Program-made: the position numbers and the translations under genes
Part shown: positions 1-7,534 of the stretch, piece after piece
Layout: each line of letters opens with the position of its first letter
How positions within the stretch are numbered: the first letter of the stretch is position 1
Notes under the pieces: generated by a model
Told to the model about the DNA's origin: nothing
Database searches by the model: none
Seen by the model: only the letters and a program-made list of their open reading frames with translations
NCBI GenBank assembly: GCA_902480035.1
Contig: CABSRC010000007.1
Span: 1-26,570 of the forward strand
From: an uncultured Streptococcus sp.
Lineage (GTDB): Bacteria; Bacillota; Bacilli; Lactobacillales; Streptococcaceae
Direction: 5' to 3'
Length of the DNA stretch: 26,570 nucleotides

Positions 1-120
1 CGCACAGTTGAGTAGGGCTGTAAAAGCTGATGAAATCAGCGTAGTAGAGCCCACTCAACCACTGCGTCTTGCTCGACAATCCAAAAATAATTGAGAGGCT
101 AGGACTTTTGTCCCAGCCTC
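1..120 (+). repeat. Partial copy (3' two-thirds) of a 175-bp structured repeat
   Basis: Bases 1-120 match 1841-1960 with one visible difference (base 15 versus 1855) and match the reverse complement of the copy at 13572-13746. The window edge removes the first ~55 bp. The visible part contains a long hairpin (GTTGAGT...ACTCAAC arms with an inner GCTGATGAAATCAGC hairpin) and ends in a GC-rich hairpin that works as a terminator. It carries no credible coding sequence. It resembles a small non-autonomous element or a mobile terminator cassette; the family name is not known to me. Confidence 0.85.
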
Positions 121-126
121 TTTTTC
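94..126 (+). terminator. Rho-independent terminator at the end of the repeat
   Basis: The 11-bp stem GAGGCTAGGAC / GTCCCAGCCTC has a TTTT loop and one A-C mismatch, and it is followed by a T-run. It would end a transcript entering from the left of the window and insulate mutY. The hairpin is the right end of the repeat element. Confidence 0.75.
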
Positions 127-164
127 TTTATAAAATCAGAATTTCTAAACTCTAACTCATTCTA

Positions 165-179
165 TGGTATACTAGGAAT
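165..179 (+). promoter_or_regulatory. mutY promoter, extended -10, leaderless arrangement
   Basis: TATACT at 168-173 is preceded by TGG at 165-167 (extended -10). No convincing -35 is present at the expected distance. Exactly 6 nt separate the -10 from the ATG at 180, so transcription should begin at or next to the start codon. Confidence 0.6.
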
Positions 180-1334
180 ATGTTAGATTTAAAAGATTAC
201 GGGATTACCATGTGGGAGGAGGAAAAAATCGCCTCTTTCCGAGAAAAGTTATTAGCCTGGTATGATGCCCATAAACGGGATCTCCCCTGGAGAAGGACCC
301 AGGATCCTTATAAAATTTGGATCTCAGAGATTATGCTCCAGCAGACACGTGTCGATACGGTGATTCCTTATTATGAGCGCTTTTTAGATTGGTTTCCGAC
401 GGTCGCTGATTTGGCTCAAGCCCCTGAAGAAAAACTCTTAAAAGCTTGGGAAGGATTGGGGTATTACTCACGTGTCCGCAATATGCAGAAAGCTGCCCAG
501 CAGATAATGGAAAATCATGGAGGAGTGTTTCCGTCAAGCTATGACGAAATCTCTAAACTCAAGGGAATTGGGCCTTATACAGCTGGTGCCATTGCTAGTA
601 TTGCTTTTGGCTTGCCAGAGCCAGCAGTGGATGGCAATGTCATGCGTGTTCTAGCCCGTTTGTTTGAGGTGGACTACGATATTGGTGTACCGACCAATCG
701 CAAGATTTTTCAAGCCATGATGGAAATTTTGATCGATCCGGCCCGTCCGGGTGATTTCAATCAGGCTTTGATGGATTTGGGATCCGATATTGAATCGCCA
801 GTCAATCCACGTCCGGAAGAGAGTCCTGTTAAGGAATTTAGCGCGGCCTACCAACATGGGACCATGGATCGTTATCCCATTAAGGCTCCTAAGAAGAAAC
901 CTGTACCTGTCTATCTAACAGCTTTTATTATCAAGGATAGTCAAGGTCACTACTTGCTGGAGAAAAATGAGCGAGAAGGGCTTTTATCAGGTTTCTGGCA
1001 TTTCCCCTTGATCGAAGTGGATTGCCTGTCTGAGAACCTAGGCCAATTATCACTACTGGATAGTAAGGGGGAAGCAGAGAGCAACCCAGAAATTCTTTCT
1101 TTTGAACAGGACTATGACTTGGTCATTGATTGGCAGGACAGATCGTATCCTATCGTGCAGCATGTCTTTTCGCATCGCAAGTGGCAGGTTCAAATACGAT
1201 ATGGTCTGGTAAAAGAAGGTGAAGAGTTAGCAAGCGAATCGACTGTTTGGTTAACACCAGAAGAATTTTCGGACTATCCTTTTGCTAAACCTCAGCAGAA
1301 GATTTGGACATCTTTTTCGGAAAATGAAAAATAG
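180..1334 (+). CDS. mutY: A/G-specific adenine glycosylase MutY, lacking Fe-S cluster ligands
   Basis: This is a base-excision repair glycosylase that removes adenine mispaired with 8-oxoguanine or guanine. The N-terminal catalytic domain (about residues 15-235) has the SEIMLQQT helix with catalytic Glu50, a helix-hairpin-helix (LKGIGPYTAGAI, about 127-138), and VDGNV with catalytic Asp151. A C-terminal NUDIX-like 8-oxoG recognition domain spans about 245-370. The usual C-x6-C-x2-C-x5-C ligands of the [4Fe-4S] cluster are absent: the corresponding positions around 205-221 read Glu, Pro, Ser, Ser. Clusterless MutY proteins are known from lactic acid bacteria and some protists. The length of 384 aa is normal. 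ATG180 is preferred because the -10 lies 6 nt upstream (leaderless). ATG210 (MWEEEK) is the alternative; it has only a weak GGGA upstream. Confidence 0.95.
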   Translation: MLDLKDYGITMWEEEKIASFREKLLAWYDAHKRDLPWRRTQDPYKIWISEIMLQQTRVDTVIPYYERFLDWFPTVADLAQAPEEKLLKAWEGLGYYSRVRNMQKAAQQIMENHGGVFPSSYDEISKLKGIGPYTAGAIASIAFGLPEPAVDGNVMRVLARLFEVDYDIGVPTNRKIFQAMMEILIDPARPGDFNQALMDLGSDIESPVNPRPEESPVKEFSAAYQHGTMDRYPIKAPKKKPVPVYLTAFIIKDSQGHYLLEKNEREGLLSGFWHFPLIEVDCLSENLGQLSLLDSKGEAESNPEILSFEQDYDLVIDWQDRSYPIVQHVFSHRKWQVQIRYGLVKEGEELASESTVWLTPEEFSDYPFAKPQQKIWTSFSENEK

Positions 1335-1362
1335 CTAGAGACTGATCTCTAGCTATTTTTTT
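1331..1362. terminator. Bidirectional terminator between mutY and the thioredoxin-like gene
   Basis: A perfect 11-bp stem, ATAGCTAGAGA (1331-1341) and TCTCTAGCTAT (1346-1356), has a 4-nt loop, an A-rich left flank and a T7 right flank. It serves both convergent genes. The T-run overlaps the stop codon of the minus-strand gene. Confidence 0.9.
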
Positions 1363-1708
1363 ATAAATGAGCGAATGCTTTGATTTCTTCTTCAGACATA
1401 GATGAGTCGCAACGAACAGTGACTTCACCGGATTCGACATGTAAAAATCCTGGGACAGTTGGGATGCCGTAAGTTGAGCGGAAGGCTTGTAATGCGTCTA
1501 GCTGACTTGGTTCTTCACTATTGATAAAATAGATATGAGCTTTTGTTTCAGCTACGACAGTTGCTAATTTAGCAGCGAACTTCCGGCAGTAAGGGCAAGT
1601 CTTGCGTCCGATAAAGAAGGTCGCTGTTTCTTTTTGATCGATCGCTTCTTGCGCACGTGCGACAGTTGTGACTTCAAGATCTTTAATATCTTCTAAAAAT
1701 TGTTCCAT
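1361..1708 (-). CDS. Thioredoxin-like protein (PedC/bacteriocin-accessory type fold)
   Basis: This is a 115-aa cytosolic thioredoxin-fold protein with no signal peptide. The CPYC redox motif sits in RKTCPYCRKF (about residues 35-44), and the cis-proline loop is GIPTVPGF (about 81-88). It aligns in style with streptococcal thioredoxin-family proteins often annotated as bacteriocin transport accessory proteins (PedC/BrcD type); no bacteriocin genes lie nearby, so that name should not be taken as function. A general disulfide reductase role is likely. The start ATG has GAGG upstream. A possible extended -10 (TGGCATACT, minus strand near 1736-1744) lies upstream. It is monocistronic and convergent with mutY. 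Confidence 0.8.
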   Translation of the reverse strand: MEQFLEDIKDLEVTTVARAQEAIDQKETATFFIGRKTCPYCRKFAAKLATVVAETKAHIYFINSEEPSQLDALQAFRSTYGIPTVPGFLHVESGEVTVRCDSSMSEEEIKAFAHL

Positions 1709-1785
1709 GAGATTACCTCGCTTTCTTCTAAGTCTAGTATGCCATATTTTCTATAAAATCGCTGGTATTTGCTACGAAAGAAAGA

Positions 1786-1960
1786 GAGAGTGGGACAGAA
1801 ATAGGTTATTCATTAGAATTCGATTTCGTCGTCCCACCTTCGCACAGTTGAGTAAGGCTGTAAAAGCTGATGAAATCAGCGTAGTAGAGCCCACTCAACC
1901 ACTGCGTCTTGCTCGACAATCCAAAAATAATTGAGAGGCTAGGACTTTTGTCCCAGCCTC
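1786..1960 (+). repeat. Complete 175-bp structured repeat, copy 2
   Basis: The element runs from GAGAGTGGGACAGAA to TTTTGTCCCAGCCTC. Its ends are imperfect terminal inverted repeats (12 of the outer 15 positions agree when one end is reverse-complemented). Three hairpins lie in series: GTGGGAC/GTCCCAC, GTTGAGT/ACTCAAC with a nested GCTGAT/ATCAGC, and the terminal GAGGCTAGGAC/GTCCCAGCCTC. No target-site duplication is obvious. It lies between the 5' end of the thioredoxin-like gene and the 3' end of pgm, and probably serves as the pgm terminator. Confidence 0.9.
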
Positions 1961-1965
1961 ATGTT

Positions 1966-3681
1966 TTAGCCTACAAAAGCATTGATTTCTGCTTCGATAT
2001 TCGCAATTTTTTCTTTAGCATCTGCTTCAGATTCACCAACTGTAGCGATGTAGAATTTGATTTTTGGTTCTGTACCTGAAGGACGAACGGCAAACCATGA
2101 ATCATCAGCTAAGATGTATTTCAGTACGTTACTTGGAGGAGTTGTCAATCTTTCAACGCCGTCAGCAGTAGTAGCTGTTTGTTCCAAGAAGTCTTCTGTC
2201 TTAGCAATGTCTGTATTGTTGAATTGTTTTGGAGCATTGCCACGGAATTTATCCATGATTTTCTTGATTTCAGCAGCCCCGTCCACACCTGAAAGGGTAA
2301 CAGAGATGGTTTTTTCTGCGAAGTAACCGTATTGTTTGTAGATTTCTTCGATACCATCTGCCAAAGTCATACCACGTGAGCGGTAGTAAGCTGCGATTTC
2401 AGCAACGATAAGAACGGCTTGGATAGCGTCTTTGTCACGTACGAATGGTTTGATCAGGTAACCGAAGCTTTCTTCGAAACCAAGCATGTAAGTGTGGTTG
2501 TGTTGTGTTTCAAATTCATGGATTTTTTCACCGATAAATTTGAAACCAGTCAAGACGTTAAACATAGTTGCGCCGTAGCTTTCTGCAATCTTAGTCACCA
2601 ACTCAGTTGATACGATTGATTTACAGAGGGCAGCATTGGCAGGAAGGGTACCAGCTGTTTTGTGAGCTTCAAGAATGTATTTAGCAATGATCGCTCCGAT
2701 TTGGTTACCAGAAAGGTTGAGGTAAGAACCATCTGGTTGGCGGATTTCAACACCAAGGCGGTCAGCATCTGGGTCAGTTGCAACCAATACATCAGCGTCT
2801 ACTTTGCGGCCAAGTTCTTCAGCAAGAGCAAAGGCAGCTTGGTTTTCAGGGTTTGGAGATTTAACAGTTGAGAAGTCAGCATCTGGAACGGCTTGAGCCT
2901 CAACAACTTGAACAGCTTCAAATCCAGCTTGGGCAAGAGCACGACGAGCCAACATTTCACCAGTACCATGAAGTGGTGTGTAGACAATCTTCATGTCGCG
3001 ACCGTATTCATTGATCAAGTCTTGGTTGATGTTAACGCCTTTCACTTCTTTCAAGTATTCAGCGTCGACGTTTTCACCGATAACTTCAATCAAGCCACTA
3101 GCTTTGCTTTCTTCAAGGTCAGCCAATTGTACAGTGAAAGGATTTTCGATAGCACGGATGTAATCTGTCAAAGCATCGGCATCTGCAGGTGGCATTTGTC
3201 CACCGTCTTCACCATATACCTTATATCCATTAAACGGAGCAGGGTTGTGGCTAGCGGTTACCATAATCCCAGCAAATGTGTGGAGATGACGAACAGCAAA
3301 TGACAATTCAGGTGTTGGACGTAGGCTTTCAAATACATAAGATTTGATTCCGTGTGCAGCCAAAACTTGAGCAGATTCAAAAGCAAACTCAGGAGAGAAG
3401 TGACGGCTGTCGTAGGCGATCGCAACACCGCGTTTCTTCGCTTCCTCACCTTTTGAGTCGATTAATTGGGCCAACCCTTCAGTTGCTTGGCGAACAACAT
3501 AGATATTAATACGGTTGGTACCAGCACCGATTAATCCACGCATACCAGCTGTACCGAATTCAAGGTTGGTATAGAAGGCATCTTCTTTTGTTTTTTCATC
3601 CATTGCGACCAACTCATCACGAAGGTAAGCTGGTAATTCAGCAAAGTCGAGCCATTTTTGGTAGTTTTCTTGATAGGTCAT
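1966..3681 (-). CDS. pgm: Phosphoglucomutase / alpha-phosphohexomutase
   Basis: This enzyme interconverts glucose-1-phosphate and glucose-6-phosphate, linking glycolysis to UDP-glucose, capsule and wall polysaccharide synthesis. The 571-aa protein has all four signature regions of the superfamily: the phosphoserine loop TASHNPAPFNGYK (about residues 142-154), the metal loop DPDADRLG (about 303-310), the sugar-specificity loop GFEESFGY, and the phosphate-binding RPSGTEPK near the C terminus. Length and motifs fit the PgmA-type enzyme of streptococci, which can also show phosphomannomutase activity. The ATG at 3679-3681 is preceded by AAGGAG. It is monocistronic, with candidate cre and CodY boxes at its promoter. 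Confidence 0.95.
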   Translation of the reverse strand: MTYQENYQKWLDFAELPAYLRDELVAMDEKTKEDAFYTNLEFGTAGMRGLIGAGTNRINIYVVRQATEGLAQLIDSKGEEAKKRGVAIAYDSRHFSPEFAFESAQVLAAHGIKSYVFESLRPTPELSFAVRHLHTFAGIMVTASHNPAPFNGYKVYGEDGGQMPPADADALTDYIRAIENPFTVQLADLEESKASGLIEVIGENVDAEYLKEVKGVNINQDLINEYGRDMKIVYTPLHGTGEMLARRALAQAGFEAVQVVEAQAVPDADFSTVKSPNPENQAAFALAEELGRKVDADVLVATDPDADRLGVEIRQPDGSYLNLSGNQIGAIIAKYILEAHKTAGTLPANAALCKSIVSTELVTKIAESYGATMFNVLTGFKFIGEKIHEFETQHNHTYMLGFEESFGYLIKPFVRDKDAIQAVLIVAEIAAYYRSRGMTLADGIEEIYKQYGYFAEKTISVTLSGVDGAAEIKKIMDKFRGNAPKQFNNTDIAKTEDFLEQTATTADGVERLTTPPSNVLKYILADDSWFAVRPSGTEPKIKFYIATVGESEADAKEKIANIEAEINAFVG

Positions 3682-3706
3682 GCAAGCGTCTCCTTTTTGC
3701 TTATAA

Positions 3707-3745
3707 TTTAATCGCTTACATTATAGCAAATTTTTTCTGAAAATT
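3707..3745 (-). promoter_or_regulatory. pgm promoter with cre-like and CodY-like boxes
   Basis: On the minus strand an extended -10 (TGCTATAAT; hexamer at 3720-3725) lies upstream of pgm. Immediately downstream, ATGTAAGCGATTAAA (3707-3721) matches the cre consensus WTGNAARCGNWWWCA at 14 of 15 positions. Upstream, AATTTTCAGAAAAAA (3731-3745) matches the CodY box AATTTTCWGAAAATT at 13 of 15. Both would block RNA polymerase if bound. Binding itself is inferred. Confidence 0.55.
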
Positions 3746-3799
3746 CTAGCGATAAATGTAAATCTTTTCAAAAAAATAGAGCTAATTCACCATCAAATA

Positions 3800-3825
3800 A
3801 AGCCAAGATAAATTGGTCTTGGCTT
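3800..3825 (-). terminator. Terminator after panT
   Basis: The stem AAGCCAAGA (3800-3808) / TCTTGGCTT (3817-3825) has an 8-nt loop. On the minus strand it is followed by a moderately T-rich tract, just past the panT stop. Confidence 0.65.
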
Positions 3826-3831
3826 GAAAGG

Positions 3832-4392
3832 TTATTTTAATTTTTCAAGAGATGGAACGACGGCACTGGTAATGAGGACTGTAGCAATGACTTCGATGAG
3901 AGAGTTGGTAGATATAATCAAGGCTAGGAAATGTTGAATTCCACCACCGAAGCTATTTCCAAAGAAGAAATAAATCCCACTTAGAACGAAAACAGTATTG
4001 GTCATAGAGCCGACAATTCCAGCGATCATAAGTCCTGTACGATTGCGAATCCAGCGATAGACGAAGTAAGGGGTTACCCCAATGAGAATCCGAGGGACTA
4101 TGGCAATGATAAGGGAGTAGAGATTCCCGTGAGGGACAAAGGGACTAAAGAGATAGCTGGCTGGTGTTATAACCAGGGTATTCATGGTGAGGCTAAAGAG
4201 TCCCATGAGGAGTCCTAGAATTGCTCCAGTTCGAGGTCCGTAGATAATAGAAGCGATCACGACAGGAATATGAACCAAGGTTGGTTGAATTCCTGATGGG
4301 ACAAATTGCAAAATGAAGGACGTCACAAAGTGAATGGTGATCATCACGGCAAAAAAGATGGCAATTCGTGAAATAGAGGCTGATTTTCTCAT
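3832..4392 (-). CDS. panT: ECF transporter substrate-binding (S) component, probably pantothenate (PanT)
   Basis: This is an integral membrane S-component of an energy-coupling-factor vitamin transporter; its ATPase and T subunits would come from elsewhere in the genome. The 186-aa protein has about five to six hydrophobic segments, starting with RIAIFFAVMITIHFVTSF, followed by conserved YGPRTGAILGLLMGL and VPRILIG stretches typical of this family. The substrate assignment rests on context: it is the last gene of a coaB-coaC operon for coenzyme A synthesis. The ATG at 4390-4392 overlaps the coaC stop as ATGA, with AAGGAG upstream, so translation is coupled. A TTG two codons upstream is possible but less likely. 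Confidence 0.8.
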   Translation of the reverse strand: MRKSASISRIAIFFAVMITIHFVTSFILQFVPSGIQPTLVHIPVVIASIIYGPRTGAILGLLMGLFSLTMNTLVITPASYLFSPFVPHGNLYSLIIAIVPRILIGVTPYFVYRWIRNRTGLMIAGIVGSMTNTVFVLSGIYFFFGNSFGGGIQHFLALIISTNSLIEVIATVLITSAVVPSLEKLK

Positions 4393-4928
4393 AAACAATT
4401 CTCCTTAACAGCTTGGATGATAGTGTCGACAGTGGCTAGAGCTCCAGAACCTTGATCTCCACAAGCGAGAGTAGCCTCTCGAGGTTGGATGATCTGGTAA
4501 CCATAGTCTTGTAAGAGTTTTAGATTTCGTTGGGTAGCAGGATGATCTAGCATTTTTGTATTCATAGCAGGGGCCAGTAATTTTTTAGTCCTTTGAGGCA
4601 AGGCTAGAGCTGTGCTTGTGACCATATTATCTGCAAGTCCCATGGCCAATTTAGCAATGGTGTTGGCACTGGCCGGCGCTACAAGAAAGAGGTCAGTTTC
4701 TTTCCCAATGTCGATGTGCTCGATCCGCTGTGGATCGTCTTCCACCATAACCTCTAGGCCTACTGGATTTTTTGAAAGAACTTGCAAGGTTAAAGGGGTG
4801 ATAAATTTTTGGGCTGAAGGAGTCATGAGGACCTTCACTTCAAATCCCAATTTGGTTAGTTGGCTGGTAATATCAGCAGCCTTATAGGCGGAAATACTAC
4901 CGGTAACCGCTAAAGTAATGTGTGTCAT
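4389..4928 (-). CDS. coaC: Phosphopantothenoylcysteine decarboxylase
   Basis: This flavoprotein decarboxylates 4'-phosphopantothenoylcysteine to 4'-phosphopantetheine, the third step of CoA synthesis from pantothenate. The 179-aa HFCD-family protein has the N-terminal TGSISAYKAAD flavin-binding motif, a catalytic His in IEHIDIGK (about residue 71), PASANTIAKLAMGLADN, the APAMNTKM motif (about 118-125), and the ACGDQGSGALA substrate clamp with its Cys (about 154-164). It is a stand-alone enzyme, unlike the fused CoaBC of many bacteria. It starts 10 nt after coaB ends and overlaps panT by 4 nt. Confidence 0.92.
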   Translation of the reverse strand: MTHITLAVTGSISAYKAADITSQLTKLGFEVKVLMTPSAQKFITPLTLQVLSKNPVGLEVMVEDDPQRIEHIDIGKETDLFLVAPASANTIAKLAMGLADNMVTSTALALPQRTKKLLAPAMNTKMLDHPATQRNLKLLQDYGYQIIQPREATLACGDQGSGALATVDTIIQAVKENCL

Positions 4929-4938
4929 ATGTACCTTT

Positions 4939-5616
4939 TTATTTGATATAACGTAGGATAGCCTCTGCGATTTCTGTTTTCGTAGAAGCTTCTAGAACGT
5001 GATCATCTGTTACTAGATAGGCTTGATGCTGACCGTTCTGAATCTTGGTCAGATCATTGGCAACGATCATGCTGGCATGATTTTTAACCAGGCTTTCACG
5101 CGCTACCTGGATCAACTCTTCAGAAGAAACGTCGACTAAAAGCTTAAAGCCGATCAGTTGAATGGCAGGGTTCCATTCTTTAACGAGCGAGATAATCTTC
5201 GGATTTTTCTTTAAGAAGAGCACCTGATATTCTTCTTTCGAAGAGATTTTGGTTTCGTGATTTTCGCGATGGATAAAGGTATGAAGATCCTGAGCATTCT
5301 TAACTTCATCAAGGCCTGTCATGTAAACAGGCGTATAGTCTGAGACAGCCATAGCGTGAATTAAAACCTGATGATGAGGAACTTCCTTCTGCATTTCTGT
5401 AAGTAGTTCCTCTACATTCTCGATCAATAGAAGTCGAAGGTGTGAATGAGGATCGGGTTTAAGCGCGGTAGGCGTTGTGATCAAGGTCACCTGATGTCCC
5501 TTTGCAAGAGCTGTTTCTGTAAGGATTTTCCCAAGGCTCCCGGTGGAATGGTTGGTGATCGAACGAACGCTATCAATGGCTTCGCTAGTCCCGCCTGATG
5601 TAATTAAAATATGCAT
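4939..5616 (-). CDS. coaB: Phosphopantothenate-cysteine ligase
   Basis: This enzyme ligates cysteine to 4'-phosphopantothenate in CoA synthesis. The 225-aa protein has the N-terminal ITSGGTSEAIDSVRSITNHS nucleotide-binding motif and a TGSLGK loop. AVSDYTP lies about mid-protein, then LKKNPKIISLVKEW and IGFKLL, and VANDLTKIQNG near the C terminus; all are CoaB hallmarks. It is the split streptococcal/enterococcal form, not fused to CoaC. It is the first gene of coaB-coaC-panT. No Shine-Dalgarno precedes the ATG, and a -10 hexamer lies 6 nt upstream, so its mRNA is predicted to be leaderless. Confidence 0.92.
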   Translation of the reverse strand: MHILITSGGTSEAIDSVRSITNHSTGSLGKILTETALAKGHQVTLITTPTALKPDPHSHLRLLLIENVEELLTEMQKEVPHHQVLIHAMAVSDYTPVYMTGLDEVKNAQDLHTFIHRENHETKISSKEEYQVLFLKKNPKIISLVKEWNPAIQLIGFKLLVDVSSEELIQVARESLVKNHASMIVANDLTKIQNGQHQAYLVTDDHVLEASTKTEIAEAILRYIK

Positions 5617-5622
5617 ATGCTT

Positions 5623-5651
5623 ATTTTACACAAAAAAGATACGTAAGTAAA
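5623..5651 (-). promoter_or_regulatory. coaB promoter, leaderless arrangement
   Basis: The minus-strand -10 TAAAAT (5623-5628) lies 17 bp from a weak -35 TTTACT (5646-5651). Only 6 nt (AAGCAT) separate the -10 from the ATG. This places the transcription start at the initiation codon. Confidence 0.6.
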
Positions 5652-5699
5652 GTTCTGAAGCTATTCAAATAGGCTATGACAAGCCATAAAATATACATA

Positions 5700-5785
5700 A
5701 AAAGCGAACGTTGAATTCAAAACATGGAAAAACAATGTTATTTTCGCGAATTTTAGGTATAATAGTTCTATCAAATATAAAGGAG
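5700..5785 (+). promoter_or_regulatory. fhs promoter, ribosome binding site and possible PurR box
   Basis: TATAAT at 5758-5763 is the -10; the -35 at 17 bp (ATGTTA) is weak. AAGGAG at 5780-5785 is a good Shine-Dalgarno for ATG5792 and rules out the longer reading from 5711, whose ATG lies upstream of the promoter. AAAAGCGAACGTT at 5700-5712 matches 11 of 13 positions of the lactococcal/streptococcal PurBox (AWWWCCGAACWWT). Only one copy is seen, so PurR control is tentative. Confidence 0.45.
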
Positions 5786-5791
5786 TCCCTT

Positions 5792-7462
5792 ATGAAAACA
5801 GATATCGAAATTGCTCAAAGCATTGAACTCCAACCGATTGTGGACGTTGTTAAGAAAATTGGTTTGGAGGACGATGATCTTGAATTGTATGGAAAATACA
5901 AGGCGAAATTGAGCTTTGATAAGATTCGTGATGTTGAGAAAAATCCAGTAGGAAAACTCATTTTAGTTACTGCGATCAACCCAACTCCAGCTGGAGAAGG
6001 GAAATCAACCATTACAATTGGACTGGCAGATGCTTTGAATAAAATCGGTAAAAAAACCATGATTGCCATTCGCGAACCTTCTTTAGGACCGGTTATGGGG
6101 ATTAAAGGTGGTGCTGCTGGAGGTGGTTATGCCCAGGTTCTACCGATGGAAGACATCAACCTTCATTTCACAGGGGATATGCATGCCATTACAACGGCAA
6201 ATAATGCTCTTTCTGCTTTGATTGACAATCATTTGCATCAAGGAAATGAGCTCGGTATTGACCAACGTCGCATTATTTGGAAACGGGTAGTGGATTTGAA
6301 TGACCGTGCTTTGCGCCATGTCAGTGTAGGTCTTGGTGGTCCTTTGAATGGGATTCCGCGTGAAGACGGTTTTGATATTACAGTTGCTTCTGAGATTATG
6401 GCCATCCTTTGCTTGGCGACAGATATTGAAGATTTGAAAGGCCGTTTGGCTAATATTGTGATCGGTTACCGCTATGATCGCAGTCCAGTTTATGTCCGTG
6501 ATTTAGAAGTGGAAGGGGCTCTTGCCTTGATCCTTAAAGATGCGATTAAGCCAAACTTGGTTCAAACCATCTATGGAACGCCTGCCTTTGTTCACGGTGG
6601 TCCATTTGCCAATATTGCCCATGGATGTAACTCTGTATTAGCAACGACGACAGCTCTTCATTTAGCGGACTATACAATTACAGAAGCAGGTTTTGGTGCT
6701 GACCTTGGTGCTGAAAAATTCCTCGATATTAAAACGCCAAACTTGCCTACTTCTCCAGATGCAGTAGTGATCGTAGCGACACTTCGTGCCCTTAAGATGA
6801 ATGGTGGAGTTACCAAGGATGCTCTGACTGAAGAAAATGTAGAGGCTGTTCGTGCTGGTTTTGCCAACTTAAAACGTCACGTTGAAAATATTCGTAAGTT
6901 TGGCATTCCTGCAGTAGTTGCCATCAATGAATTTATCACCGATACAGCAGCAGAAATTGCTGCTTTGAAAGAATTGTGTGCTGAAATTGAGGTACCAGTA
7001 GAGCTTGCGAGCGTATGGGCGAATGGTGCTGAAGGTGGAGTTGACCTTGCTGAAACCTTGGTTCAAACCATCGAAACAAGTCCAGCTACCTACACACGTT
7101 TGTATGATAACAACCTTTCTGTAGAAGAAAAAATTGAAAAAATTGTGACGGAGATATACCGTGGTAGCAAGGTAAACTTTGAGAAGAAAGCTAAGACACA
7201 AATTGCCCAAATCGTGAAAAATGGTTGGGATAAGTTGCCAATCTGTATGGCCAAAACACAATATAGCTTCTCTGATAATCCAAATGCCTTGGGAGCTCCT
7301 GAAAACTTTGAAATCACTATTCGTGAAGTGGTTCCAAAATTGGGAGCAGGCTTTATTGTCGCTTTGACAGGGGATGTCATGACCATGCCTGGTCTACCAA
7401 AACGTCCAGCTGCTTTAAATATGGATGTAGCTGCTGATGGAACAGCGATCGGCTTGTTCTAA
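5792..7462 (+). CDS. fhs: Formate-tetrahydrofolate ligase
   Basis: This enzyme makes 10-formyltetrahydrofolate from formate, ATP and tetrahydrofolate, feeding purine synthesis and initiator tRNA formylation. The 556-aa length is standard for the family. The P-loop TPAGEGKST is near residue 66, and [28 protein letters not shown] and [16 protein letters not shown] are strongly conserved family stretches. The C terminus ([17 protein letters not shown]) is intact. The start is MKTDIEIAQ at 5792, set by the AAGGAG and the promoter position. It is monocistronic and divergent from coaB. Confidence 0.97.
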   Translation: MKTDIEIAQSIELQPIVDVVKKIGLEDDDLELYGKYKAKLSFDKIRDVEKNPVGKLILVTAINPTPAGEGKSTITIGLADALNKIGKKTMIAIREPSLGPVMGIKGGAAGGGYAQVLPMEDINLHFTGDMHAITTANNALSALIDNHLHQGNELGIDQRRIIWKRVVDLNDRALRHVSVGLGGPLNGIPREDGFDITVASEIMAILCLATDIEDLKGRLANIVIGYRYDRSPVYVRDLEVEGALALILKDAIKPNLVQTIYGTPAFVHGGPFANIAHGCNSVLATTTALHLADYTITEAGFGADLGAEKFLDIKTPNLPTSPDAVVIVATLRALKMNGGVTKDALTEENVEAVRAGFANLKRHVENIRKFGIPAVVAINEFITDTAAEIAALKELCAEIEVPVELASVWANGAEGGVDLAETLVQTIETSPATYTRLYDNNLSVEEKIEKIVTEIYRGSKVNFEKKAKTQIAQIVKNGWDKLPICMAKTQYSFSDNPNALGAPENFEITIREVVPKLGAGFIVALTGDVMTMPGLPKRPAALNMDVAADGTAIGLF

Positions 7463-7484
7463 TAAACGCCTGATGACAAAAAAT

Positions 7485-7517
7485 AACTTCTGTTCAAATG
7501 AGCAGAAGTTGTTTTAT
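7485..7517. terminator. Bidirectional terminator between fhs and the MATE gene
   Basis: The stem AACTTCTG (7485-7492) / CAGAAGTT (7503-7510) has a 10-nt loop that can partly pair. T-rich tracts follow on both strands, serving the two convergent genes. Confidence 0.85.
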
Positions 7518-7534
7518 TATGTACTCGTCGAATG

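Noticed and set aside
1361..1708. Bacteriocin accessory gene as evidence of a bacteriocin locus
   Set aside because: No double-glycine leader peptide, immunity or ABC transporter gene lies nearby; the name is only a family label.
1668..1934. Open frame crossing the thioredoxin-like gene start and the repeat
   Set aside because: It runs through the repeat and its hairpins, lacks a ribosome-binding site and has no protein-like character.
1786..1960. Known streptococcal BOX or RUP element
   Set aside because: The length, ends and internal sequence do not match what I recall of BOX modules or the ~107-bp RUP, so I leave the family unnamed.
2057..3449. Several 60-136 codon frames antisense or out of frame to pgm
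   Set aside because: They are shadows of a long, strongly conserved gene and have no ribosome-binding sites.
6869..7386. Antisense frames of 98-130 codons in fhs
   Set aside because: They oppose a gene with intact motifs and have no independent support.
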